From Streptomyces hundungensis (GTDB lineage Bacteria; Actinomycetota; Actinomycetes; Streptomycetales; Streptomycetaceae), in contig NZ_CP032698.1 in assembly GCF_003627815.1 (NCBI RefSeq), positions 7,812,001 through 7,876,000 on the forward strand: 64,000 nucleotides of DNA, read 5' to 3'. The notes under the pieces were generated by a model that made no database searches, was not told where the DNA came from, and saw nothing but the letters and a program-made list of their open reading frames with translations. The position numbers and the translations under genes are program-made. Below, in pieces: positions 16,914 through 25,037 of the stretch (the first letter of the stretch is position 1; each line of letters opens with the position of its first letter).

Positions 16914-17075
16914 CTACCAGCGATACCAGCGGGCGCTTCCGCCGCGCGGACGCGCGACGAACCCGATGAGCCACACGACCAGGACCACAATGGCGATCCA
17001 CCACAGGGCCTTGAGGGCGAAGCCCGCACCGAAAAGGATCAGGGCGAGCAGAAGAACGAGAAGCAGGGGAACCAT
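16914..17075 (-). CDS. Small hydrophobic membrane protein, copy 1
   Basis: This 53-residue protein is almost entirely two hydrophobic segments (VPLLLVLLLALILFGAGFAL and a WWIAIVVLVVWLIGFVA segment) followed by a basic, aromatic tail ending RWYRW. It is paralogous to the gene at 24852-25013, with the same length and only a few substitutions. The ribosome binding site and first codons are also nearly identical at DNA level. Related short hydrophobic proteins are common stress-induced genes in Streptomyces; no biochemical role is known. The ATG 17075 has GGAGG about 9 nt upstream. A GNNT-N15-GGGCA promoter lies 25-49 nt upstream. Confidence 0.85.
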   Translation of the reverse strand: MVPLLLVLLLALILFGAGFALKALWWIAIVVLVVWLIGFVARPRGGSARWYRW

Positions 17076-17099
17076 AGTTATCAACCTCCAGTCCGCCGT

Positions 17100-17124
17100 G
17101 TGCCCCGAAAGGCATCTCCCACGC
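17100..17124 (-). promoter_or_regulatory. Predicted SigB-type promoter GCGT-N15-GGGCAC
   Basis: On the minus strand GCGT is followed by 15 nt and GGGCAC, 24 nt before the start codon of hydrophobic protein 1. The paralogous gene has GGGCAG at exactly the same distance from its start. Confidence 0.5.
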
Positions 17125-17347
17125 ACCCCGAGCGCACGGATTCCCCTTCTCCTGTAGCGGCCCTCCCGGGGATGTATCGGCCCCCGTGTCGGGTCGGGGA
17201 AGCGGGGCCGAACTCGTGGCGTGAATCCATAGGGTCAAGGAGTACCGTGGACGTAGTTCCCGCCCGCACGGTTTAGATCTGCCGAATCCGGCGAGACGTA
17301 CGCTGTCGCGGTTTTACATCGACAATCGACATGTGGGAGTGATTTCT

Positions 17348-17521
17348 GTGTCCGGTGACGAAAAGGGCAAGTCGAAGGTCGAGCAGGCCAAGGGCAAGGT
17401 CAAGGAGACGGCCGGCCGGGCGGTGGGCAACGAGCGCCTGGAGGCCGAGGGTCGCGCCGAGCAGGCCAAGGGCGACGCCCGTCAGGCCAAGGAGAAGGTC
17501 AAGGACGTCTTCAAGCACTGA
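17348..17521 (+). CDS. CsbD-family stress protein
   Basis: This is a 57-residue, very hydrophilic Lys/Glu-rich protein with KGKVKETAGRAVGNERLEAEG and a repeat of the AKGDARQAKEKVKD type, the CsbD pattern. CsbD-like proteins are general-stress proteins controlled by SigB in Gram-positive bacteria; molecular function is unknown. Three in-frame GTGs exist (17333, 17339, 17348); the last is chosen because GGGAG precedes it by a suitable gap. No GGGCA-type promoter is visible upstream. An unusually long perfect hairpin follows. Confidence 0.9.
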   Translation: MSGDEKGKSKVEQAKGKVKETAGRAVGNERLEAEGRAEQAKGDARQAKEKVKDVFKH

Positions 17522-17534
17522 CCAGCGCGGTCAG

Positions 17535-17584
17535 AACGTGGGGCGGGGCCGACCGGAAGTTTCCGGTCGGCCCCGCCCCACGTT
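17535..17584 (+). terminator. 50-bp perfect inverted repeat, strong terminator
   Basis: Two 24-nt arms are perfectly complementary with a 2-nt centre (GT at 17559-17560), starting 13 nt after the CsbD stop. A stem this long with no mismatch is unusual for a simple terminator. Confidence 0.8.
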
Positions 17585-17772
17585 CGTATCGTCCAGCTCG
17601 CGTTCGTGGCGCCCACCCCCCGTCGGCCGAGGGGGCCGTAAATGCCTAGGGCGCCCAGTTCGCACCTGGCAGACTCGTGGAATGTCTCAAGCGCCGCTTC
17701 CTGACCCAGCGCGACCTCTGAAGCGCCAGGCGGCATCTGCGGCCCCACGCGAGCGGGAGAAGGACGAGCAGG

Positions 17773-18273
17773 GTGCATATCGCGGTGGACGACCTCTCGG
17801 GACCCGAGGTCGCCAGGTTTCTCGATGAACACGTTCGACAGATGCAGTCCATCACGCCTCCGGAGAGCAAACACGCCCTCGATCTTGGTGCCCTGCGCGA
17901 GCCTGGAATCACGTTCTGGTCGGCGCGGGACGGTGACACGGTGCTCGCCTGCGGCGCGATCAAGAGGATCGACGCGGTGCACGCCGAGCTGAAGTCGATG
18001 CGTACCGCCCCGGCGCTCACCAGGAGCGGAATCGCCTCCCGGCTGCTGGGGCACATCATCACGGAAGCCAGGCGCATGGGTTTCACGAGACTGAGCCTGG
18101 AGACCGGCACGGCCGACTTCTTCCTGCCGGCGAGGAAGCTGTACGAGAAGTTCGGGTTCACGCCGTGCGAGCCGTTCGCCGGCTATCGGCAGGACCGGAA
18201 CAGTACGTTCATGACAAAGGACCTCCAGGAGCCGAGCCCCTGGCCGAGGACCTGGTGGACGCCTCCGGCCTAG
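17773..18273 (+). CDS. GNAT-family N-acetyltransferase
   Basis: The 166-residue product has the GNAT core: an N-terminal strand-helix, LACGAIKRIDAVHAELKSMR (strands 3-4), the acetyl-CoA loop SGIASRLLGHIITEARRMG (Gly-rich, with an Arg) and ETGTADFFLPARKLYEKFGF (motif B). The AELKSM...R region suggests the YsnE/ElaA-like group that acts on amino groups of small molecules. The substrate is unknown. GTG 17773 is preceded by a GA-rich stretch (GAGAAGGACGAGCAGG). It stands alone between the CsbD terminator and a 196-nt gap. Confidence 0.88.
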   Translation: MHIAVDDLSGPEVARFLDEHVRQMQSITPPESKHALDLGALREPGITFWSARDGDTVLACGAIKRIDAVHAELKSMRTAPALTRSGIASRLLGHIITEARRMGFTRLSLETGTADFFLPARKLYEKFGFTPCEPFAGYRQDRNSTFMTKDLQEPSPWPRTWWTPPA

Positions 18274-18469
18274 GAACCGTCGCCCCAGGAACCGTATGGC
18301 GGCCTCTGCCGGAGACCCGCGCGTCGAAGAGCCCTGAGAGGGCCCCGATCCCGCCGATCGTGGCAGTACGCCCTCGGCATTCACGAGGCCCCTCCGCACG
18401 GTCCCGGACGGCACCCAGGGACACGGGCAAGATCGGCTCGGGGACTTCGCTGGAGCGGCCTCCTCGAAG

Positions 18470-18658
18470 TCAGACGTGTTCAGCCGCCTGCATGAGCCGC
18501 TGAAAGGCCGACATGCAGGGCAGGCAGTGGTGGTCGGTTTGCGTGTTCTCGTCGGGGTCGAGGGGCTGGCCGCACAGGGTGGCGCGGTGGTCATGGGCGA
18601 CGACGTGCCACACCCGGCGGGTGCCGGTGGCGGCCGTGCCGACGTGCATTTCGTACAT
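18470..18658 (-). CDS. Small Cys/His protein, probable zinc binder
   Basis: The 62-residue product contains HVVAHDHRATLCGQ, then HHCLPCMSAFQRLM, giving a possible Cys-X-n-His-His-Cys-X2-Cys metal site. I do not recognise a named family; short proteins with this pattern are frequent in Streptomyces. AGGAGG lies 6 nt before the ATG at 18658, which is strong evidence for the start against longer in-frame extensions. Confidence 0.65.
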   Translation of the reverse strand: MYEMHVGTAATGTRRVWHVVAHDHRATLCGQPLDPDENTQTDHHCLPCMSAFQRLMQAAEHV

Positions 18659-18992
18659 GGCGGTCCTCCTACAGGGGAGAGCACTCAACACCATCACCGC
18701 TGCGGGGCGGGTGCCTGCCCGGGCGGTCTGTTCGGGTGAATTCGTCCGCCCCGTGGACCGGATCTTCGCGTCGTATCTCGCCGAACTCCACACCATGTGG
18801 TATTCAGCCCGTCGATCAGGCGCAGTGGTTCCCGACGCCGACCGCATGTCCCGCGCGGGTGCTCCGACGGCCGCCAACTGACGCTCGGAATAAGGTACTT
18901 GGTGGCATCGTCGTTGTATCCGCCCGTCTCCTCAAGGGACTTGGCGGACGGTGGCGAGGCCGGTCCGGTACGCCCTCTGGAAGGAGCCCGTC
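18659..18992. other. Intergenic region without visible feature
   Basis: This 334-bp divergent region separates the small Cys/His protein gene and the metallo-beta-lactamase-fold gene. Apart from the ribosome binding sites at both ends I see no gene, repeat or clear promoter. Confidence 0.5.
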
Positions 18993-19862
18993 ATGGACGA
19001 CTGGTACGTGGACGACCGCTGCACCAACTGCGATGTCGCCCGACAGTTCGCGCCCGAGCTGATAGACGAGGCCGACGGGAAGTCGCGGATACTGCGCTCC
19101 CCCGACGGCGAGGCGGAGACGCGTCGGTTCCACGCCGCGGTCTTCGCCTGTCCCACCCGCTCGATCCGCCCGACCACCGGGCGCCCGAACCAAGCCCTCG
19201 ACCCGTTTCCGATGGCGCTGGACGACGGCGTACTGATCTGCGGCCACAACTCGCGGCACACCGCCGGCGCCAACTCCTACCTCTTACCGCGGCCCTCCGG
19301 CGCGGTGATGATGATCGACACACCCCGCTGGAGTCCTCAACTCGCCGACCGCTACGCCGCGTTGGGCCCGGTGACCGACGTCCTGCTCACCCACCGGGAC
19401 CACGCGGCCCACGGCCGCAGCTACGCGGACCACTTCGGGGCCCGCCTCTGGATCCACGAGGGGGACATCGAGGCGGCCCCCGACGCCGACCAGGTGATCC
19501 GGGGCCTCGATCCCGTGGAGATCGGCGAGGGGGTCACGGCCCATCCCCTGCCCGGGCACACCCGGGGGAGCGTGCTCTACCTCGCGGACGACCGGTACTG
19601 CTTCAGCGGCGACAGCTTCTACTGGTCACGCGCGACGCGGGACCTGGAGGTGGCCGACAGCGTGACCTGGTACTCCATCGAGGAACTGGCCCAATCGCTG
19701 GCCAGGACGGCCGACCGGCTGCGCTTCGAATGGGTCCTGCCCGGCCACGGGGACCGCCGCCACCGGCCCGCCGACGAGATGTCCCGCAGGCTGCGAGCCC
19801 TGACGGAGCGGACCCGGCTGCTCAGGCCCCGCCCGGTCGACTTCACCGCCGTACGGTGGTGA
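18993..19862 (+). CDS. MBL-fold metallo-hydrolase with N-terminal ferredoxin-like segment
   Basis: The 289-residue product starts with a short ferredoxin-like region (DDRCTNCDVARQFAP, and FACPTRSI further on). The Cys pattern is incomplete for a full 4Fe-4S site. The metallo-beta-lactamase domain follows, with metal motif THRDHAAHG in place of HXHXDH, later GHTRGSVL, FSGDSFYWS and the final LPGHGDR. The first His of the HXHXDH motif is replaced by Thr, so metal content may differ. Proteins of this arrangement are usually annotated as ferredoxin/MBL hydrolases of unknown substrate. ATG 18993 has AAGGAG at 6 nt. Confidence 0.85.
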   Translation: MDDWYVDDRCTNCDVARQFAPELIDEADGKSRILRSPDGEAETRRFHAAVFACPTRSIRPTTGRPNQALDPFPMALDDGVLICGHNSRHTAGANSYLLPRPSGAVMMIDTPRWSPQLADRYAALGPVTDVLLTHRDHAAHGRSYADHFGARLWIHEGDIEAAPDADQVIRGLDPVEIGEGVTAHPLPGHTRGSVLYLADDRYCFSGDSFYWSRATRDLEVADSVTWYSIEELAQSLARTADRLRFEWVLPGHGDRRHRPADEMSRRLRALTERTRLLRPRPVDFTAVRW

Positions 19863-19872
19863 GGGGGAGGGG

Positions 19873-20286
19873 CTACTCGCCGTCGAGTTGGTGGTCGGCC
19901 CAGACGTAGCTCTCGGGGAGCAACTCGCCGATGGACACGGTGCCGAGCCGGTCGCCCGAGCCGACGATGACGTGCGTGGCCGGGTAGTAGTCGAGGAGGA
20001 CCTGGCGGCAGCGGCCGCAGGGCGGTACGACCCCGCGGTCGCGGTCGCCCACCGCGACGATGGTCTCCAGCTCGTACGCCCCTTGGGCGGCGGCCGTGCC
20101 GATCAGGACCAGCTCGGCGCAGGGGCCGCCGGTGAAGTGGTAGGCATTCACCGCGGTGATGATCCGGCCGTCCCGCGCACGTCCCGCGGCCGCCATGGTG
20201 TGGTTGTCGCCGCGACAACGGGTGGCCGCGACCTGCGCGGCGGCCCGGACGAGCTCGTGGTCTACGGGGCGGGGCAGCGTGTTCAT
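19873..20286 (-). CDS. Cytidine deaminase / blasticidin-S-deaminase-like protein
   Basis: The 137-residue product has the cytidine-deaminase zinc site: Cys-Ala-Glu in GGPCAELVLIG and PCGRCRQVLLDYYP. Deamination of cytidine or a related aminopyrimidine in the cytoplasm is expected. The first zinc ligand is Cys, as in CDA and BSD. The length is typical. A GAAGGAAGAGAAG stretch precedes ATG 20286. It is convergent with the MBL-fold gene, 10 nt apart. Confidence 0.88.
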   Translation of the reverse strand: MNTLPRPVDHELVRAAAQVAATRCRGDNHTMAAAGRARDGRIITAVNAYHFTGGPCAELVLIGTAAAQGAYELETIVAVGDRDRGVVPPCGRCRQVLLDYYPATHVIVGSGDRLGTVSIGELLPESYVWADHQLDGE

Positions 20287-20497
20287 CTTCTCTTCCTTCG
20301 TGCGATGTCCCCCTGACGATCACCCGAGCGACGAAGGCACGCAAGCGAATAGCGTCGGGCATGGTTCCGGTTCCGCGGGCTCGTTGAGCCGACGCACTGA
20401 GTGTCCATCAGCCCGCAGCTGCCCGGTACGGCTCCAAGTGCCGTGCAAGGGCCGCCGGTTGGAGGCCGGCGGCCCTCGGGTGATGCGTCGCGTCGGT

Positions 20498-22129
20498 CTA
20501 CCGGTGGACGCCGTGGACGGCTTCGGGGTCGGTCGGCGCGAGGGGCTTGGCGGCGGCCTTGCCGGCGAAAGCCGGGGTCGGCGTCACATAGACGGGGTCC
20601 GGAGCGGCCTCGGGTGCGCAGGTCTTGGCGATGCGGCCGCGCCCCTCGGGGAGGCTGCCGTCGCGGAGGTAGGCGGTGAAGGTGTCGTCCAGGCAGGCGT
20701 TGCCGTGGAAGAGGATCTCGTGGAAGCTGCCGCCGTTCTGGACGACCAGTTTCGAACCCGGCAGTGCGTCATGCATGGCGAGCCCGCCCTCGTACGGGGT
20801 GGCGGCGTCCTCGGTGGCCTGGAAGAGCAGCACGGGCGGCAGGCCCTTGCCGGTGATCTTCAGACGGCCCGCGGTGTTGCCCTGGTGGGGCCAGAACATA
20901 CAGGCCGCGTTGAACCACATGTTGTTGTACGTGTAGAAGGGCGCCGAGGCGTTGACCTTGGCCTGGTCCTCCTTCCAGAACTCCCAGTCCCGGGGCCAGG
21001 CGTTCTCGGTGCACTGCGCCGCGTTGTACGCGGGGAAGGTGCCGTCGTCGGCGCCCGGCGCCGCATAGCGGTTGTAGGCGATGTTCAGGGGCTGGGTGTC
21101 GTGGTGGGTGACGTAGGCGGAGAGCACCGTCGCCATCCTGGGCCAGCGCAGGAAGTTGTACCCGCCCCCGTAGAAGGTGTCCTCGAACTCGGCGGGTCCG
21201 ATCCTGCCGGCCGCCGGGGCGGCGTCGACCGGGTGGGTCCGAAGGTCCGCCTCGACCTGCTGGTAGGCCTTCTCGACCGAGGCGCCGTCCGTACCCAGGT
21301 GGTACACCGAGTCGGCCTTGGCCGCCCAGTCGGCGAAGGCGTCGAAGCGGCGCTGGTGCTCCTTGTCCTGGAGGACGTTGTGGTCGTACCAGGTGATGGT
21401 GGGTCCGACGATGCTGTCCAGCACCATCCGGCGCACGCGCGAGGGGAAGAGCTGGCCGTAGGTGGAGCCCAGTGAGGTGCCCCAGGAGCCGCCATAGAAA
21501 TTGATCTTGGGTGCTCCGAGTGCCCGCCGGATGCTGTCCATGTCACGGGCGTTGTCCACGGTGGTCATGTGGGGCATCAGCCAGGACCAGTCGGCGGCGC
21601 AGTCGGCCGCGTATCCGGCGGCCTTCGCCAGCCACGCCTTCGAAGTGCCCTGGCTCACCTGGTAGTCGGGTCGCGGGCCGTCGAAGTAGTGGGCGTCGCA
21701 CAGGACATGGGGCTCGCTCGCATTGGTTCCGCGCGGGTCGAAGCCGATCCAGTCGTAGGTCGAGGCGACGTCCTGCGGGATCTGCCCGGCGATGTATGCG
21801 GGCATCCAGAGCCCGGAGTCACCGGGGCCGCCGGGGTTGAGCAGGATCGGGCCCTGCTGCCCGCTCTTGGGCGCGGTGGCCGGGAGCCGGTTCACCTTGA
21901 TCTTGATCTTCCGGCCGTGCGGGTCGGCGTAGTCCACCGGTACGTCGAGCATCGCGCACTGGAGCGCGGGGGTGGCGGTGTCGCCGCAGGAGCTCCAGAC
22001 GAGCTTGCCCTGGCCGGTGTCCTGGGCGGCGAAGGTGTCGGGTGAGGCGCTGGCGGCGGTCGTTCCGCTGAGGGCCGCCACGGCCGTGACGGCCGAGAGG
22101 AGCGCGATGACTTTTCTCATGGAGTGCAT
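20498..22129 (-). CDS. Secreted alpha/beta-hydrolase, S33 tripeptidyl-aminopeptidase type
   Basis: The 543-residue product starts with a signal peptide (MRKVIALLSAVTAVAALSG, cleavage near SASP). It has the oxyanion region LLNPGGPGDSG, the nucleophile Ser in FYGGSWGTSLGSTYG, an Asp in LLFQATEDAATP and the C-terminal extension typical of the Streptomyces Slp/Tap secreted aminopeptidases. The His region reads NGGSFHEILFHGN instead of the usual GGHG, so the catalytic His should be checked. Function: removal of N-terminal tripeptides or related hydrolysis outside the cell. Neither in-frame ATG (22129, 22120) has a Shine-Dalgarno sequence. Confidence 0.85.
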   Translation of the reverse strand: MHSMRKVIALLSAVTAVAALSGTTAASASPDTFAAQDTGQGKLVWSSCGDTATPALQCAMLDVPVDYADPHGRKIKIKVNRLPATAPKSGQQGPILLNPGGPGDSGLWMPAYIAGQIPQDVASTYDWIGFDPRGTNASEPHVLCDAHYFDGPRPDYQVSQGTSKAWLAKAAGYAADCAADWSWLMPHMTTVDNARDMDSIRRALGAPKINFYGGSWGTSLGSTYGQLFPSRVRRMVLDSIVGPTITWYDHNVLQDKEHQRRFDAFADWAAKADSVYHLGTDGASVEKAYQQVEADLRTHPVDAAPAAGRIGPAEFEDTFYGGGYNFLRWPRMATVLSAYVTHHDTQPLNIAYNRYAAPGADDGTFPAYNAAQCTENAWPRDWEFWKEDQAKVNASAPFYTYNNMWFNAACMFWPHQGNTAGRLKITGKGLPPVLLFQATEDAATPYEGGLAMHDALPGSKLVVQNGGSFHEILFHGNACLDDTFTAYLRDGSLPEGRGRIAKTCAPEAAPDPVYVTPTPAFAGKAAAKPLAPTDPEAVHGVHR

Positions 22130-22241
22130 GATGTGATATGTGAAATTTTACAGCTAGGGAACTGACACGACGTTATCAAGCTGTTACAGCACGGGAGTTG
22201 GGGTGCCCGGTGGGGCGAAGGCTCCGGCCGGTCCGGCGGAC

Positions 22242-22691
22242 TCAGCGGCCCAGTTGCTGCTGACAGGCGCGTACGACCGACGGGTCCAGGCCGCTGCCCT
22301 TGGCCCAGGCACACACCATTCCGGGATCGTAGTGGGGGCGGGGACCATGGGCCCGGGAGTGCGGTGGTGCGGGTTCGGGATGCGGGGTGGCGGAGTGGGC
22401 GTGCCGGGGGGAGCGGTGGGCGGGGGCGGCGGCTTCGGGGGCCTGGCGGGTGTGGACGGTCCGGTCGGTGGGGTGGGCGCCGCCGGTGTCGGGCGGGGCG
22501 GGCGTCGGGTCGTCCACGGGCGTCAGGCTCTCGCGGGCGAGAGGCTGCGCAGGATCGGGTGCCACCGTGACGATGCGACGTGCGTCGGGTTCGAGCCCGC
22601 TTCCCGCCGGGCCGGTTCCGGGGGCGACGGTGACACAGCCCGACGCGAGCATCCCGGCGCACATCACGCACAACAGGCGGTCCCAGCGCAT
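22242..22691 (-). CDS. Proline-rich lipoprotein
   Basis: The 149-residue product has a lipoprotein signal (MRWDRLLCVMCAGMLASGC) with the lipobox LASGC at about residue 19. A Pro/Ala/His-rich disordered linker follows. The short C-terminal segment MVCAWAKGSGLDPSVVRAC has two Cys that could pair. The function is unknown. The start at ATG 22691 is fixed by the lipoprotein signal; the frame is open further upstream without protein character. Confidence 0.75.
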   Translation of the reverse strand: MRWDRLLCVMCAGMLASGCVTVAPGTGPAGSGLEPDARRIVTVAPDPAQPLARESLTPVDDPTPAPPDTGGAHPTDRTVHTRQAPEAAAPAHRSPRHAHSATPHPEPAPPHSRAHGPRPHYDPGMVCAWAKGSGLDPSVVRACQQQLGR

Positions 22692-23038
22692 CAGCACCCC
22701 TTGCTCAAGCTCTCCCAGGTCGAAGGCTCTTCGTAGCGGGGCCGCACGGCCGAAGTCGAGCTGGGCAGAGGGCGCTTCACACCTGAGGGTGAAAACCGTG
22801 ATCATCACACCGATGTGCGACGGGCGCGGCGGTGGCGCGTTCACTCGGGTGGCCCAACTTCCCGGCGCACGCCGACGGCGGGTCTGGCCGTACGTGGACT
22901 GGGGAGCGGGGTCGTCGTGCGGAAGTGATTCCGGTCGCAGCGCCGCGTGGGGTGTGGCGGGGTGGGAGGGAGAGTCACGGCTCCGTGTCCGGATGCCGTT
23001 TCGTCCCTCGCCTTCCCGACAGGTCAGGAGTGATCCGC
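22692..23038. other. Divergent intergenic region with one short inverted repeat
   Basis: This 347-bp region lies between the lipoprotein and PRC-barrel genes. The only structure seen is TTCAC-N8-GTGAA at 22776-22793, an imperfect operator-like dyad. No gene is apparent. Confidence 0.4.
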
Positions 23039-23857
23039 ATGAACACCGGTGACATGTTCAACCGCCCCGAGGGTCTGAAGGGCCTGGTGGCCTATGACCC
23101 CGATGGAGAGAAGATCGGCGGTGTCGAACAGGTCTACCTGGACGATGCCTCGGGCCGCCCGGAATGGGTCACGGTCAAGACGGGGCTCTTCGGCACCAAG
23201 GAGTCGTTCGTACCTCTGGCGGGCGCCCGTCGTGACGGTGACGCCCTGCACGTCGGGTACGCCAAGAGCATGGTGAAGGACGCGCCGCGTCTCGACGCCG
23301 AGGAGCACCTGGGCGTCGACCAGGAGCGCGAGCTGTACCGGCACTACGGCGTCAACGGCCACCACACCACCAACCCGGGTCCCGGCGGAGCCGCCGGCAG
23401 CGTCGACGTCCCCGGCAACGCCACCGGCACCGACGTCCACGCCCGGTACGGCAAGGACGAGGACGCCCTCGTACGCTCCGAGGAGCGGCTGCACGTCGGC
23501 ACGGAGAACCAGGAAGTGGGCCGGGCACGGCTGCGCAAGGTCGTCGTCACCGAAGACGTGACCACGACCGTCCCGGTCAGCCACGAAGAGGTCAGGGTGG
23601 TGCGCGAGCCCATCCGCGAGGGCGACCGCGCCCGTGCCGACATCGGCGAGGCGGAGTCCGAGGTGACGCTCCACGCCGAGCGTCCGGTCGTGCGCAAGGA
23701 AGCCGTTCCGGTGGAGCGGGTGCGTCTGGAGACGGAGAAGGTCACCGAGCAGCGCGAGGTGTCCGACACCGTCCGCAAGGAGCAGATCCAGTACGACGAC
23801 GCCACCGGCAAGGACGAGCGCCGTCGCGGCGAGGGCCGGGGCGACAGGCGTCGCTGA
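23039..23857 (+). CDS. PRC-barrel plus DUF2382 stress-associated protein
   Basis: The 272-residue product has an N-terminal PRC-barrel (GLVAYDPDGEKIGGVEQVYL, then PEWVTVKTGLFGTKESFVPL). A Gly-rich linker follows, and then a DUF2382 domain starting at VRSEERLHVGTENQEVGRAR. That domain has VTTTVPVSHEEVRVVREP and the repeated EAESEVTLHAERPVVRKE pattern. The domain pair is frequent in actinobacteria and cyanobacteria; the role is unknown, but membership in stress-induced gene sets is common. ATG 23039 has CAGGAG at 8 nt. A strong terminator follows. Confidence 0.9.
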   Translation: MNTGDMFNRPEGLKGLVAYDPDGEKIGGVEQVYLDDASGRPEWVTVKTGLFGTKESFVPLAGARRDGDALHVGYAKSMVKDAPRLDAEEHLGVDQERELYRHYGVNGHHTTNPGPGGAAGSVDVPGNATGTDVHARYGKDEDALVRSEERLHVGTENQEVGRARLRKVVVTEDVTTTVPVSHEEVRVVREPIREGDRARADIGEAESEVTLHAERPVVRKEAVPVERVRLETEKVTEQREVSDTVRKEQIQYDDATGKDERRRGEGRGDRRR

Positions 23858-23874
23858 ACCGGCTGCCCCACTGA

Positions 23875-23923
23875 AAGCACTCTCCCGCCGCCCCATGAAC
23901 AGGGCGGCGGGAGAGTGCTTTTC
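23875..23923 (+). terminator. Rho-independent terminator
   Basis: A 19-bp perfect stem with an 8-nt loop ends in GCTTTT, 17 nt after the stop of the PRC/DUF2382 gene. Confidence 0.85.
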
Positions 23924-23973
23924 CGGGCCGGGATTCGGGTCCCGACCGGGGGTTGGGGAGAAGAAGCGACCGC

Positions 23974-24060
23974 TCAGCGCCGATGGCGATTGTGGTGGGG
24001 GTGGTGCCACGTGAGAGCGACGGCGAGGACGACGGGCACGAGGATGAGCGTCGTGAACAT
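23974..24060 (-). CDS. Possible 28-residue membrane peptide
   Basis: A short frame encodes one hydrophobic helix (FTTLILVPVVLAVALTW) and a His/Arg tail HHPHHNRHRR. The composition looks like a genuine single-span peptide, but there is no clear ribosome binding site and no recognised family. Confidence 0.3.
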   Translation of the reverse strand: MFTTLILVPVVLAVALTWHHPHHNRHRR

Positions 24061-24266
24061 CATGAAAGACGCGTGCCCGTGCGTCGGCGGCCTACACGCG
24101 GTGTCACCCGTGAGGGAGCGCGGGCTGCTGCAACTGCCTCCTCGCGTATGCCTCGCGAACGCACGGAGGGCGCGATCACACACCAGCCACGGGCGCGGCC
24201 GCACACCGGCGAGGGGGTGGTCACCCGATGTACCGGGCGGCCACCCCCTCGCTGGTAACGGGGCGA

Positions 24267-24635
24267 TCAGGCGGGCCTGCCGCCGAAGGGGGCGCCGCTG
24301 CCGTAGTAGGTGTCGAGTTCCTTGTTGTAGCCCGCGTTGTTGAGGTGCTCGTCCCGGATGAACTCGGGGGCGTTCTTGATCTGTTCCTTGGTGCGGTCAA
24401 CATAGATCTTCTGCTCGTCCGCGTCGATTCGCTCGACGGTCCCGGCAGGCAGGAGAACTTCCTTGCCGAAGATCCAGGGGCCGGTGTCGACCACGATGTA
24501 GGCGGAGCCGGCCTCGTCCGAATGCTTGTCGACCTTGCCGATGGACCCGTCGGTCGCCTCGACCTTGTAACCCGTCAGATCGACGTCGGTCAGACGGCCG
24601 GAGTTCTCGCGGTAGCCCCACATGTTGTCGGACAT
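24267..24635 (-). CDS. PRC-barrel domain protein
   Basis: The 122-residue product is a single PRC-barrel: LTGYKVEATDGSIGKVDKHS, AYIVVDTGPWIFGKEVLLPA, VERIDADEQKIYVDRTKEQI, then a short tail with YYGSG. It is related in fold to the N-terminus of the protein at 23039 but lacks DUF2382. The function is unknown; proteins of this group are often induced by osmotic or oxidative stress. ATG 24635 has a GAGGAGT ribosome binding site. A SigB-type promoter candidate lies about 110-130 nt upstream. Confidence 0.88.
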   Translation of the reverse strand: MSDNMWGYRENSGRLTDVDLTGYKVEATDGSIGKVDKHSDEAGSAYIVVDTGPWIFGKEVLLPAGTVERIDADEQKIYVDRTKEQIKNAPEFIRDEHLNNAGYNKELDTYYGSGAPFGGRPA

Positions 24636-24742
24636 GAAAACAACTCCTCAGTCAACTGTGTCAGCGGTGATAGGGACGGCCGCCTTTTCTCGTCTCCCGG
24701 TCGGTACGGGATGGGAGAGGTGCGGTTCCGCTGAAACGGCGT

Positions 24743-24767
24743 ATGCCCTCAAAGGTGCGCCCCACAC
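24743..24767 (-). promoter_or_regulatory. Predicted SigB-type promoter GTGT-N15-GGGCAT
   Basis: On the minus strand GTGT (24767-24764) is followed by 15 nt and GGGCAT (24748-24743), upstream of the PRC-barrel gene. It has the same spacing and GGGCA core as the other stress genes in this window. Confidence 0.5.
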
Positions 24768-24782
24768 CATCAGGACGGGGCG

Positions 24783-24823
24783 AAAAAAGAAAGTGGGCCC
24801 CGCCCTGACCAGGGCGGGCCCAC
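24783..24823 (-). terminator. Rho-independent terminator of hydrophobic protein 2
   Basis: On the minus strand a 13-bp GC stem (one bulge) with a short loop is directly followed by TTTCTTTTTT. It lies 28 nt after the stop of the gene at 24852. Confidence 0.9.
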
Positions 24824-24851
24824 CTACGGGCCAAGCTGACGGAAAACCCGT

Positions 24852-25013
24852 CTACCAGCGATACCAGCGGCCACTACCACCCTTCGGGCGGGCCACGAAC
24901 CCGATCAGCCAGATCACCAGAACCGCGATCGCGACCCACCAAAGGACCTTGAGTGCGAATCCGGCACCGAACAGAATCAGGGCGAGCAGAAGAACGAGAA
25001 GCAGGGGAACCAT
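24852..25013 (-). CDS. Small hydrophobic membrane protein, copy 2
   Basis: This 53-residue paralogue of the protein at 16914-17075 has the same two hydrophobic segments and basic aromatic tail ending RWYRW. It differs in a few conservative positions (Ala/Val, Ile/Val, Arg/Lys). The segment from the ribosome binding site through roughly the first 15 codons is almost identical in DNA. That means either a recent duplication or constraint on the translation initiation region. It has its own predicted stress promoter and a strong terminator, and sits next to the second sigma gene. Confidence 0.85.
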   Translation of the reverse strand: MVPLLLVLLLALILFGAGFALKVLWWVAIAVLVIWLIGFVARPKGGSGRWYRW

Positions 25014-25037
25014 AGTTATCAACCTCCAGGGATTCAT

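Noticed and set aside
17225-17347. SigB-type promoter upstream of the CsbD gene
   Set aside because: No GNNT-N14-16-GGG(T/C)A arrangement could be found in this segment, although the family is often SigB dependent.
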